Source: Anderseniella sp963700735 (lineage in GTDB: Bacteria; Pseudomonadota; Alphaproteobacteria; Rhizobiales; Aestuariivirgaceae). From it: a DNA stretch of 64,000 nt. Below the pieces are notes generated by a model. The model searched no databases and was not told the origin of the DNA. It saw only the letters and a list, made by a program, of their open reading frames with translations. Made by a program: the position numbers and the translations under genes. Where the stretch lies: contig CAVOYR010000005.1 in NCBI GenBank assembly GCA_963700735.1, positions 744,001 through 808,000 on the forward strand, in the 5' to 3' direction. Numbering within the stretch: position 1 is the stretch's first letter; every line of letters starts with the position of its first letter. Of this stretch, positions 18,436 to 27,071 are shown one piece after another.

Positions 18436-18891
18436 CTAGCCGCGCGCGAACTGCGGGTAGATGACGTTGTCGCGAACGATGGCCTCGATGACCTCCGGCT
18501 CGTCGGCCATGCCGGCATCAGCCTGGACATAGATCACCTGTGGCTGGACCTGCTGCACCGCTGCCGGTGCGTCGGCCTTCTTCAGGTCAACCGCCGTGCC
18601 GGTCAGCAACAGCATGAAGCCGTTGTCGCCCACCCGGTGAAGCTGTTCCGTCACCCCGATGATGGCGTGCGCGTGGATCAGCTCGGCTTCGTGCTGGAGT
18701 TGCGCAAATGCCTTCTTGCGGGCGTCTTCCAGCTCGGCGCTGAAACCGTCTGCACCGGATTCGTGGTTTGAACGGGCTCCCCCCATGCTGGTCTTCAGCA
18801 TGCGGCGGGTCATTGACGACGTGGTGGAAACCATGCCGTAGGCACACAAAATCTCGTAGCCTGCGATGTTAGGCAGATTGGTAATGAGCAT
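18436..18891 (-). CDS. YbjQ/UPF0145 family protein
   Basis: Small cytosolic protein (151 residues) of the YbjQ family, sometimes annotated as heavy-metal-binding; the biochemical role is unknown. The signature is visible: an early ITNLPNIAGYEILCAYGMV strand region, an amphipathic helix with ARKKAFAQLQHEAELIHAHAI, then GVTEQLHRVGDNGFMLLLTGTAV. The C-terminal 40 residues (valine/glutamine-rich, ending NVIYPQFARG) go beyond the core domain. It stands alone, 146 bases upstream of the psd start, on the same strand. Confidence 0.82.
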   Translation of the reverse strand: MLITNLPNIAGYEILCAYGMVSTTSSMTRRMLKTSMGGARSNHESGADGFSAELEDARKKAFAQLQHEAELIHAHAIIGVTEQLHRVGDNGFMLLLTGTAVDLKKADAPAAVQQVQPQVIYVQADAGMADEPEVIEAIVRDNVIYPQFARG

Positions 18892-19188
18892 TGTCTTCAG
18901 TCCCCTGTTTGCAACCTTGCAGCACCGCCCTTGCCCTGGCGAATGATTGCAGGCCGCGCTCTCCCCGGCTGTCAGCCCTGCGGCCAGCTATTGCTGCCGG
19001 TCTCACCTTGCTGAAGCCACCACGAACAACCGCGTCCGTGATGGACACCACTTAAGCGCGAAGATTTTAACAAGAGACAAATTTTAGGGATTTCCGGGTG
19101 ACTGCACGTCACTTTGGCCGCTCAACCTGAAAGTGTGGTTGATGAAATCTGACCGTGTGCTGCCGGCCGTGCCCGGCGGATGCAGGCA
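18892..19188. other. Intergenic region, no gene seen
   Basis: 297 bases between the end of the ABC exporter and ybjQ, both on the minus strand. I see no credible coding frame and no strong terminator; an AT-rich patch around 19058-19090 may hold the ybjQ promoter, but no clear -35/-10 pair stands out. Confidence 0.5.
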
Positions 19189-21087
19189 TCACGTGTTGGG
19201 TTTCAGGCCGAAAGCCAGCGCCTCTGCGGTGATGCCACGGGCTTCGTAGTTCTCGGCCAGCTTGCGCAGGGCCGCATCGGCCTGGCGCTGGCGGTTCCAC
19301 ATGGCAGCATACTCGCCCTTTTTCTTCAACAACTGCGCATGGGTGCCGCGCTCGGCAATGCCGCCATCCTTCAACACGATGATCTGGTTGGCGTCGATCA
19401 CGGTGGAAAGCCGGTGGGCAATGACCAACGTGGTCCGGTCTTTTGAGACCAGTTTCAGGGCCGTCTGGATGTCCTGCTCGGTCATCGTGTCGAGCGCCGA
19501 GGTGGCTTCGTCAAGGATGAGGATGGGAGGAGCCTTCAGGATGGTGCGGGCAATCGACACCCGCTGCTTCTCGCCACCCGACAGCTTCAGCCCGCGTTCA
19601 CCCACCATCGAGTTGTAACCCTGGGGCAATGACAGGACGAAATCGTGGATCTGCGCCAGCCGTGCGGCTTCTTCCACCTCGGCATCGGTGGCGTCAGGCC
19701 GGCCATAGCGGATGTTGTAGCGGATGGTGTCGTTGAACAGCACAGTGTCCTGCGGCACCATGCCGATGGCCGCGCGCAACGAGGTTTGCGTCACGTTGCG
19801 GATGTCCTGGCCGTCGATGGTCACCGAACCACCCGTGACGTCGTAGAACCTGAACAGCAGCCGCGAGATGGTCGACTTGCCTGCCCCCGACGGTCCGACG
19901 ATGGCGACGGTGTGACCGGCCGGCACCTCGAAATCGAGGCCCTTCAGGATGCGCCGTTCCTCGTCATAGGCAAAGTCCACCTGGTTGAAGCGGATGGTGG
20001 CCTCGCTCACCTTCAACGGCTTTGCATCAGGGTCGTCGACGATTTCCTGGTCAATGGCCAGCAGTTCGAACATCTGCTCGATGTCGGCCAGACCCTGGCG
20101 GATTTCGCGATAGACGAAGCCGATGAAGTTGAGCGGAATCGACAGCTGCATCAGCATGGCATTGATGAACACGAAGTCGCCCAGCGTCTGGCGGCCTGCC
20201 TGCACCTCCAGCGCGGACATGATCATGATGATGGTCATGCCGATGCCAAAGATCAGCCCCTGGCCGAAGTTGAGCCAGCCCAGCGAGGTCCAGGTTTTGG
20301 TGGCCGCACTCTCGTAGCGCTCCATCGACTGGTCGAAGCGGCGGGATTCCATCTCCTCGTTGCCGAAGTACTTCACCGTCTCGAAATTGAGCAAGCTGTC
20401 GATGGCCTTGGTGTTGGCGTCGGTGTCGGACTGGTTCATCTCCTTGCGGATGGTGATGCGCCAGTCGCTGGCGCGCACGGTGAACCATGAGTACGCCCAC
20501 ACCACGGCGGCGATGATGGCCACATAGGTGAAGCCGTAGGTCCACCAGAAGATGACCGCGGTCAGGGCGAACTCCAGCACCGTCGGCAAGGTGTTGAGGA
20601 TGGTGAACCGGACGATGGTCTCGATGCCCTTGGTGCCGCGCTCGATCACCCGCGACAGCCCGCCGGTGCGCCGTTCCAGGTGGAAGCGCAGCGACAGGCG
20701 GTGCATGTGGACGAAAGTCTTGTAGGCAAGCTGGCGCACCGCATGCTGGCCGACGCGGGCAAACAGCGCATCGCGCAACTGGTTGAACCCCCACTGGACG
20801 ATGCGGGCGACGTTGTAGGCCAGCACCAGCATCACCGGTACCAGGGCCCATGCCGGAAACGCATCGAGAATGCTGTCCGTTCCGGTCTTGCCGTTCAGAG
20901 CATCGGTGGCGAACTTGAAGAAATACGGCACCAGGATGAGCACCAGCTTGGCCAGCACCAGGAACACGAACGCCCACACCACCCGGATCTTGAGGTCGGG
21001 GCGGTCTGACGGCCACATGTAGGGCCACAAGTTGCGGATTGTTTCGAGGGTGGATCCGCTCTGCGCGGATACCTTTGGTGCGGCCAA
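19189..21087 (-). CDS. Atm1/HMT1-type ABC exporter (fused TMD-NBD)
   Basis: Half-size ABC exporter of the ABCB7/Atm1 class, which exports glutathione-linked sulfur or metal compounds and is tied to Fe-S or heavy-metal homeostasis. About 632 residues: a six-helix membrane domain, then an ATPase domain with Walker A GPSGAGKST, signature LSGGEKQRV, Walker B ILILDEATSALD and the switch histidine in VIAHRLS. The ATG at 21159 lies 55 bases inside arsR and would add implausible sequence. A TTG at 21087 with an AAGAAGG ribosome site 8 bases upstream fits better, but the start remains uncertain. Just downstream of arsR and probably co-transcribed, which favours metal export. Confidence 0.88.
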   Translation of the reverse strand: MAAPKVSAQSGSTLETIRNLWPYMWPSDRPDLKIRVVWAFVFLVLAKLVLILVPYFFKFATDALNGKTGTDSILDAFPAWALVPVMLVLAYNVARIVQWGFNQLRDALFARVGQHAVRQLAYKTFVHMHRLSLRFHLERRTGGLSRVIERGTKGIETIVRFTILNTLPTVLEFALTAVIFWWTYGFTYVAIIAAVVWAYSWFTVRASDWRITIRKEMNQSDTDANTKAIDSLLNFETVKYFGNEEMESRRFDQSMERYESAATKTWTSLGWLNFGQGLIFGIGMTIIMIMSALEVQAGRQTLGDFVFINAMLMQLSIPLNFIGFVYREIRQGLADIEQMFELLAIDQEIVDDPDAKPLKVSEATIRFNQVDFAYDEERRILKGLDFEVPAGHTVAIVGPSGAGKSTISRLLFRFYDVTGGSVTIDGQDIRNVTQTSLRAAIGMVPQDTVLFNDTIRYNIRYGRPDATDAEVEEAARLAQIHDFVLSLPQGYNSMVGERGLKLSGGEKQRVSIARTILKAPPILILDEATSALDTMTEQDIQTALKLVSKDRTTLVIAHRLSTVIDANQIIVLKDGGIAERGTHAQLLKKKGEYAAMWNRQRQADAALRKLAENYEARGITAEALAFGLKPNT

Positions 21088-21104
21088 GACAGATGCCTTC
21101 TTTG

Positions 21105-21449
21105 TTACTGGGTGCTGGACGGCCCGTTGCCAGCGCAGCAACCAGCGGGTTCGCAGCATTCATTGACGATTCCGGCGACCGACGACAGCGCGGACTTCAG
21201 GGCAGACCGGTTCAAGATGTAACGCGAGCGCGGCCGATTGGGTTCATACGACACCAGCCCGGCCTCCACCAGCACCTTCAGATGCTGCGACACGGTGGAT
21301 TGGGCAAGGTCGAGATGGCGCACCACCTCCTTGCAGCAACACGCATCGCTTGACGCCAGCCGCCGCACGATTGCCAGCCGGGCGGGATGCGACAGGGCCG
21401 CAAGACTGGCAGCCGTAAACTTGTCTGAGGGCCGGGCGAAATCGGACAT
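21105..21449 (-). CDS. ArsR/SmtB-family metalloregulator
   Basis: Metal- or metalloid-sensing repressor of 114 residues with a winged helix (AALSHPARLAIVRRL; recognition helix LAQSTVSQHLKVLVEAG). Cysteines are abundant: CCC in DACCCKEVV at the position where ArsR sensors bind As(III), and two further pairs in CCEPAGCC at the C-terminus. The ATG at 21449 is preferred; a TTG 15 bases upstream is the alternative. A palindromic operator lies 28 bases upstream. The ABC exporter starts right after it, so the regulator probably controls that exporter in response to a thiophilic metal; which metal is unknown. Confidence 0.9.
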   Translation of the reverse strand: MSDFARPSDKFTAASLAALSHPARLAIVRRLASSDACCCKEVVRHLDLAQSTVSQHLKVLVEAGLVSYEPNRPRSRYILNRSALKSALSSVAGIVNECCEPAGCCAGNGPSSTQ

Positions 21450-21477
21450 TGCAAGCCTGCACAATTATCGACATTTC

Positions 21478-21500
21478 ATCGTTCATCGCCGATATACGAT
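21478..21500 (-). promoter_or_regulatory. Candidate ArsR operator
   Basis: A 23-bp interrupted palindrome, ATCGT-2-ATCG-C-CGAT-2-ACGAT, has 9 of 11 paired positions and lies 28 bp upstream of the arsR start. Size and symmetry suit an ArsR/SmtB dimer site. It sits between divergent arsR and the copper-gene pair, so it might affect both directions. Confidence 0.55.
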
Positions 21501-21570
21501 TAAATGGCACGCAGAACAAGGGCCGACTTGCCGCATTCCACCGCTGTCAAGGCTCTGGCAGATTGCCGGC

Positions 21571-22002
21571 ATGCAGCAATGGCGCTCAACATCGATCGGC
21601 ATCGGCATCCGCTTCGTGCTGGCCAGCCTGATCATCTTTCAGGCAGCGCTGTCGTCAGCGGCGATGGCGCGCATGGATGCGGGCCGCCTGACCAGTCCGG
21701 CCGGGTTCGAGCTGGTCATCTGCACGCCTGATGGTTTCCGGACAATCGATCCTGCCGCAGTCCAATCCGGTGAGCAGCCGGACAATCCGGGTCGCGACGG
21801 TGGCCACACCTCGAACCATGATTGCGGCATGGTTTGTTGCGCAGTAACCGCTCAATTTGCCGCCCGCGGTTCGGGCGAACCAGCCGTCCCGCTGGCAAAC
21901 CGGCTACCCAAGCGGCAGTACGAGCCTTCGCAAGACCTGCAACTGACCGGCAGCCTTGGCGGATTGCTGGGTGCGCCGCGTGCGCCGCCATATCCGGCCT
22001 GA
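21571..22002 (+). CDS. Small exported protein, DUF2946-like
   Basis: 143-residue protein with an N-terminal hydrophobic signal/anchor (about residues 10-32, FVLASLIIFQAALSSAA) followed by a short extracytoplasmic part containing HDCGMVCCAV, a cysteine cluster typical of DUF2946 proteins that accompany copper genes. The ATG at 21571 was chosen because the frame upstream runs into the arsR promoter and lacks coding character. The copper chaperone gene follows after 100 bases on the same strand. Function is unknown; periplasmic copper handling is inferred from the neighbour. Confidence 0.62.
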   Translation: MQQWRSTSIGIGIRFVLASLIIFQAALSSAAMARMDAGRLTSPAGFELVICTPDGFRTIDPAAVQSGEQPDNPGRDGGHTSNHDCGMVCCAVTAQFAARGSGEPAVPLANRLPKRQYEPSQDLQLTGSLGGLLGAPRAPPYPA

Positions 22003-22102
22003 AGCCACACATACCCCGACATTCCCGTTCAATGCTGATCGCCATCAGGCTGCGCACCAATCATTGCGCAATGGCCAGTCAGCCATGCCAAGGACCAGAC
22101 AC

Positions 22103-22603
22103 ATGACCATGTTCAAGATGATTCCATTTGCTGCCATGCTGGGTGCAAGCACGCTTGTTGCAGCAGCCCTCCTGCCAGCCACTCAATCAATTGCGGATAC
22201 CGCAATGCACAACGCCATGAGCGTGACAGCAGGCAACATCACCATATCGCAACCCATGGCCCGCTTCATGATCGCCGGCCGTCCGGGCGCGGTGTTCCTC
22301 ACCATCGAGAACAAGGGGGAAGCTGACAAGCTGCTGTCGGCTTCATCATCGATGACCGAGAGGGTGGAACTGCACACCCACACCATGGACAACGGCGTCA
22401 TGAAGATGCGGCAGATCGAGTCCATCGACATTGCCGCCAATGCCACCACCGAGCTGAAATCCGGCGGACTGCACATCATGATGTTTGGCGTGAGCGATCT
22501 GCCGGCCAAGGGCTCCATGGTGCCCCTGACACTGACCTTTGAAAAGGCAGGCAAGGTCGAGATCAATGCGATGGTGGGCGATGCCAGTGGCATGAGCCAC
22601 TAG
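22103..22603 (+). CDS. Periplasmic copper chaperone PCu(A)C
   Basis: Copper(I)-binding chaperone that delivers copper to cytochrome oxidase CuA/CuB sites. The 166-residue protein has a signal peptide (MIPFAAMLGASTLVAAALLPA) and the PCu(A)C copper motif: ELHTHTMDNGVMKMR with His and Met ligands, then GGLHIMMFG with the second His-X-Met pair. The start at 22103 follows an AAGGA ribosome site at about 8 bases. It is probably co-transcribed with the small cysteine-bearing protein upstream, and it converges with the LysM gene. Confidence 0.9.
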   Translation: MTMFKMIPFAAMLGASTLVAAALLPATQSIADTAMHNAMSVTAGNITISQPMARFMIAGRPGAVFLTIENKGEADKLLSASSSMTERVELHTHTMDNGVMKMRQIESIDIAANATTELKSGGLHIMMFGVSDLPAKGSMVPLTLTFEKAGKVEINAMVGDASGMSH

Positions 22604-22635
22604 TAACAACCAGCCGGTCAGGCAGGGTCAGGGCA

Positions 22636-24397
22636 TTACTGCGCTGTGCCCTGCCCGGCCTGCTCCTGCATTGCCTTGCACTCGGCCAGCGGCTTGCGGC
22701 ACGACGGGTCAATAGACTGGGGTGCCTGCGAGCCGGGTGTTTCGAATATCTGGCCCGGGTAAATCAGGTCGGGGTCCCGGATCTGGGCCTTGTTGGCATC
22801 GTAGATCACAGTGTACTGCACACCCTTGCCGTAAATCACCCGCGAGATCTGCCACAGGTTGTTCCCCGGCTGGATGACCACTTTGCCGGGCTGGTTCGGG
22901 TCGGCTGCAGCCGTATCGCCCGTGGTGGGAGCGGCCTCGGTGCCCTGTGCCGGTGCAGCCGCCGGTGCGGCGGCCACTTGTGCAGACTGACCGCCGTCCT
23001 GTGTGGCTTGGCCAGACTGAACCGTGGTGCCGGAGGTGGCTGACTGCCCGGCAACGGGCGCGGTTTCAGGTTGCGCCTGTGGAGCAGCAGCGACTTGCGG
23101 CTCGGCCGGTTGCGGTTCGCTTGCCTGACCGGCGGACTGCTGGGATTCGCCAGTCTGCACAGGAGGCTGTGCCGGAGCGCCAGTGTCCTGGGCAGTGCCG
23201 GTGGCCGTGGCAGCCTGGCGCTGCTGTTGCAGGGCGGCGACACGTTCAGGCGATTCGCGCAGGAACGGCATCTCGATGCGTTCTGCCACCTTACCGTCGC
23301 TACCGACAGCATCTGCCCGCAGCGCATAGGTTCCGGCGGCAATCTCGTTCTGTGCTGTCAGGTTCCAGCGGCCATCATCTCCTGCTGCAGCTTCACCAGC
23401 ATACTGGCTGCCGACATACACCCGCACTCTCGTGCCAGGCTTTGCCGTACCAGAAAAAGTGGTTCGACCGCTGGCGTCATAGTCAACCACATCGAGATTC
23501 AGGTTCCGGTCCGCTGGCGCTGCAGCCTGACCTACCGGTGCCTGGGCAGGTTCGTCCGTCGCAGCAGGGGCGGCCGGCGCGGCTGCATCAGCAGGAGCGG
23601 CCGCGTCACTGGCGGGCGGGTTTGCAGCGGTACCCGGCTCAACGGCGGCGACCTTGGTGTCCGGTGCGTCCGGCGAGGGCGCACCCGCCGCCGGTGCATC
23701 GGATTTTGCAGCAGCGTCTGATGCCGGTGCCTCGGGCTTCTGCAGGACGCGGCTCGGCTTGGTGGCTTCGCTGAGCACGATCAGCGGCTGGGTGCCCGGC
23801 TGGTCAGGCACGGTGAAGGCCACCGCCTGGTCGGACGTGGTCATGCCCCCGGATGGCAAGGTCTGTTGCAGTGTCATCTGGTGCGCACCCGACGGCACCT
23901 GCACAGTTGGCACGATCACCCACTCGCCGCGTTCATTGACGACTTCCTCGCCAATCGGCTTGCCGTCCAGCAGCGCCGTAACCGTGGCACCCGGTTCTGC
24001 CCGGCCTGCAAGCACTGCAGAGCCGTCTTCTTCCACGCGCACCATGTCGAACGTCGGCGCAATGGCAGTTGCAGCCGCCCCGCCCGTCGCGGGCTCGCCT
24101 GCCGTTGCAGGCTGGGTTGCGTCAGCTGCTGCAGGCGGCTGAGCAGGCTGCACGGCTGCGACCTGGTCCTGCCCTGCCGGTGCGGATGCCGGTGGCGTGG
24201 TTTGCTGAGTGGCGGATGGCGAAGGCTGGGGCGAGGCCGATGACGTGTCGCCGGAAACCGTCTGGACGGTGCTGGGCTGCCGGACTGTTGAGCGCCGTTA
24301 CCACTGAGTTGTCGTCTCGCCAGCCCTGGTAGCTCAGGGCAAGCAGCCCGGCTGCGCACAATGCTGCAAGAGAGCTGAACAAAACGATTGGCTTCAT
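22636..24397 (-). CDS. LysM-domain envelope protein, frameshifted near the N-terminus
   Basis: Peptidoglycan-associated protein: N-terminal membrane anchor (MKPIVLFSSLAALCAAGLLAL), a long Ala/Pro/Gln-rich linker, an Ig-like repeat (DASGRTTFSGTAKPGTRVRVY) and a C-terminal LysM domain (VVIQPGNNLWQISRVIYGKG). The anchor is in one frame (24397 down to about 24275) and everything downstream is in another, joined only if one base is removed; a GGG run at 24274-24276 is a likely spot. Neither frame alone makes the expected protein: the body's frame is closed by TAA at 24298-24300 and the anchor's frame ends at 24122. The neighbour LOG gene is a usual partner. The break may be a sequencing error or a real mutation. 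Confidence 0.8.
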
Positions 24398-24545
24398 GGG
24401 GTTTCCTGTCGCTCGCGTTCTTCCGTACCATTCATAAAGTGCGCCTGCCCGTGACGCAATCAATCAGTCGTATATGGCGGATCCATGCGACTTTTGAACC
24501 GGCAAGTCTTGACGCACGATGCAATGCTTGTGCGACACTGGCATC

Positions 24546-25169
24546 ATGAACGAGAATCACCCGACAGACGATACGCTGGCCTTGTGTGTTTATTGCGGCT
24601 CCGGCGAGGGCCGCGACCCTGCCTACATGGCAGCCGCGCGCACGCTGGGCCAGACCATGGCCGCCTCGAACGTGGAACTGGTGTATGGCGGCGGCAGCAT
24701 CGGCCTGATGGGCGAGGTTGCCCGCACCGTCATCTCCGGCGGCGGCAAGGTCACCGGCATCATTCCCAACTTCCTGGTCCGGCGCGAGCGCATGCTCGAG
24801 GAAGGCACGCACGAGCTGATCCAGGTCGAGGACATGCACCAGCGCAAGATGCTGATGTTCCAGCGCGCGTCCGGGTTCGTCGCCCTGCCCGGCGGCATCG
24901 GCACGCTGGAGGAACTGGTCGAGATCGCCACGTGGGCGCAGCTTGGCCGCCACCGCAAGCCGATCATCATCGCCAACATCAACGATTACTGGCAGCCGCT
25001 GCTCACGCTCATTGCCCACATGCGCGGTGAGCATTTCATCCGCGAGGGCCTTGAGGTGCATTTCGACGTGGTCGACCGGGCGGAAGACATCGTGCCGGCC
25101 TTCCTCAGGCGGCTGGAGGCAACCGGCCCGGTCGGCACGCGGGACGACGAGATCACGGAGCTGTTCTGA
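24546..25169 (+). CDS. LOG family protein (TIGR00730)
   Basis: Rossmann-fold phosphoribohydrolase of the 'lonely guy' family, which releases adenine-type bases from nucleoside 5'-monophosphates; it is often annotated as a lysine decarboxylase in error. The 207-residue protein has the PGGIGTLEELVE active-site motif and the nucleotide loop VYGGGSIGLMG. The ATG at 24546 gives the usual N-terminus TLALCVYCGSG shortly after. The 3' end overlaps the convergent transporter gene by 17 bases. The exact nucleotide substrate in this organism is not known. Confidence 0.92.
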   Translation: MNENHPTDDTLALCVYCGSGEGRDPAYMAAARTLGQTMAASNVELVYGGGSIGLMGEVARTVISGGGKVTGIIPNFLVRRERMLEEGTHELIQVEDMHQRKMLMFQRASGFVALPGGIGTLEELVEIATWAQLGRHRKPIIIANINDYWQPLLTLIAHMRGEHFIREGLEVHFDVVDRAEDIVPAFLRRLEATGPVGTRDDEITELF

Positions 25170-26067
25170 GCCGCGCCTTGACGGCCGGTATCAGGTTCGT
25201 GCGGCTGGCGATCAGCACGCCCACACCCGCCACCGCCATGCCGGCCCATGCCAGCGGCGGCATTTCCTCGCCCAGCACCGCCCAGGCAATCAGCGATGCC
25301 GCCGGCGGCACCAGGAACAGCAGGGCCGACACCCGGCTCACCTCACCGGCGCGGATCAGGTAAAGCAACAGCGAGATGGCGATGATCGAGTTGCCGATCA
25401 CCAGATAGGCCAGCGCGAACAAAAGTTCCGGGGTGAAGTCCACCACGAAGCCCTCGCGCAACACCGCGATTGGCCAGATCACCACGAAGCCGACCGTAAA
25501 CTGCACGATGGTCGCCACCACCGGGTGCTGCTTCACGCCGAAGCGCTTTTCATAGATCGAGCCGGCCGACATGGCGAACAGGGCCGTGACGGCAAACACC
25601 ACGCCGATATAAGACGACGTCGAGATTTCCTGGCGCGAGCCGATCACCATGGCGGCACCTGCCAGCCCCAGCATCAGGCCCAGCCAGCGATAACGCGACA
25701 CCACCTCGGTGACGAACATCGGCGCAAAAACGGCCACGATGATCGGTTGCAACGACACGATCAGCGCCACGCCCCCGGCGGACAAACCGTCGGCAAAGGC
25801 AAGGTACGACATGCCGAAATACAAGGCCTGCATGAACAGGCCAGTCACCGCCAGGTGCACCCAGGCCATCGGCTCGCGCGGCAGCGCCGGGCGCATCACC
25901 AGGTAGACCGGCCACATCAGCACCAGCACGCAGCCATAGCGCAGCGCCAGGAACGACATCGGCTCGGAGTGTTGCAGGCCAAGCTTGGCGGTGGCATAGC
26001 CGCCCGACCACAACAGCAGGAACAGGAGTGGCGCAAGGCGCACGAACAATGGCTGCAGCGAGTTCAT
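25153..26067 (-). CDS. DMT-superfamily (EamA) transporter
   Basis: Inner-membrane transporter of 304 residues with ten hydrophobic helices in two EamA repeats (the first starts at PLLFLLLWSGGYATAKLGL, the second at SYIGVVFAVTALFAM). Substrate is unknown; relatives export amino acids or metabolites. The start overlaps the stop of the rarD-like gene by 4 bases, so the two are coupled. The 3' end overlaps the LOG gene on the opposite strand. Confidence 0.85.
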   Translation of the reverse strand: MNSLQPLFVRLAPLLFLLLWSGGYATAKLGLQHSEPMSFLALRYGCVLVLMWPVYLVMRPALPREPMAWVHLAVTGLFMQALYFGMSYLAFADGLSAGGVALIVSLQPIIVAVFAPMFVTEVVSRYRWLGLMLGLAGAAMVIGSRQEISTSSYIGVVFAVTALFAMSAGSIYEKRFGVKQHPVVATIVQFTVGFVVIWPIAVLREGFVVDFTPELLFALAYLVIGNSIIAISLLLYLIRAGEVSRVSALLFLVPPAASLIAWAVLGEEMPPLAWAGMAVAGVGVLIASRTNLIPAVKARLRTAP

Positions 26068-26990
26068 GCGGCCATACCGGCAGGCTTGGCGGGCCGGAGG
26101 CTCGACATGGTGTAAAGCGCCAGCGCGGTCCAGATGATCGCGAACGTCACCAGCTGGCTGGCGCGCAGCGGCTCGTGCAGGATGAAGATGGCCGTGATGA
26201 AGTGCAGCGACGGGGCGATGTACTGCAGCAGGCCAAGCAGCGTGAAGCTGATGCGCCGCGCCGCCGTTGCGAAAAACATCAGCGGCAGCGCCGTTATCGG
26301 CCCCGACACCAGCAGCAAGGTTGTGGTCTGCCAGTCGCTGCCGAATGCCAGCGGCGCAAGCGACCCCAGGTATGCAATCACGCCCACCCCGATGATCGAC
26401 AGGATGACACTCTCCACGAAGAACCCCTGCACCGGCCCTACGTCAACCGTGCGGCGGATATAGCCATAGGCGCAAAACGCGGTGGCCAGCAACAGCGACA
26501 GCCACGGAAACACGCCGATGGATACTGTCTGCCAGACGACGGCCGCGACCGCCAGCAGGATGGCGATGAACTGCAGCTTCGACATGCTTTCGCGCAACAC
26601 CACATAGCCCACCAGCACGTTGAGCAACGGGTTGATGTAGTAGCCCAGCGCCACTTCCAGTGCCCGGCCCTGCGCCACGCCCCAGACGAAGAAGCCCCAG
26701 GACAGCGTGACCATCAGCGTCGACAGGCACATGATGGCAAGCAGTTTCGGGCTGCGCACCACGCGCATGATATCTGCGGTGCGGCCCAGCGCCAGCATGA
26801 TGGCGCCCGCCACCGGGATCGACCAGAAGGCGCGATGCGCAATCACCTCAAGCGCGTTGACATGTGCCAGCCACGAGAAGAACACCGCGTACAACCCCCA
26901 CAGGGTGTAGGCCGAGATGGCAAAGCCGACCCCGGAATGGATCTTCTGCCTTTCGGCTGCGGTGATGGTGGCGGTGGGTGCGTCGCTCAT
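26064..26990 (-). CDS. rarD: RarD-family EamA transporter
   Basis: Ten-helix permease of the RarD subgroup (308 residues), named for chloramphenicol sensitivity in enteric bacteria; the true substrate is unknown. Subgroup features are the N-terminal GFAISAYTLWGLYAVFF and HVNALEVIAHRAFWSIP near residue 40, with TASR-like cytoplasmic ends. I chose ATG 26990 because MSDAPTATI leads directly into the first helix; the frame upstream is arginine/cysteine-rich noise. Coupled with the EamA gene downstream by a 4-base overlap. Confidence 0.87.
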   Translation of the reverse strand: MSDAPTATITAAERQKIHSGVGFAISAYTLWGLYAVFFSWLAHVNALEVIAHRAFWSIPVAGAIMLALGRTADIMRVVRSPKLLAIMCLSTLMVTLSWGFFVWGVAQGRALEVALGYYINPLLNVLVGYVVLRESMSKLQFIAILLAVAAVVWQTVSIGVFPWLSLLLATAFCAYGYIRRTVDVGPVQGFFVESVILSIIGVGVIAYLGSLAPLAFGSDWQTTTLLLVSGPITALPLMFFATAARRISFTLLGLLQYIAPSLHFITAIFILHEPLRASQLVTFAIIWTALALYTMSSLRPAKPAGMAA

Positions 26991-27071
26991 GATGGAGGCG
27001 ACTATTGCCCGCCCGCGAACCTGTGTGCAATCCGGTCTGCCGCATGGACTGCCCACCGCTGATGCATGGCT

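Noticed and set aside
19150..19180. Hairpin GCCGG/CCGGC after the ABC exporter as a terminator
   Set aside because: Short stem and no T-run on the minus strand.
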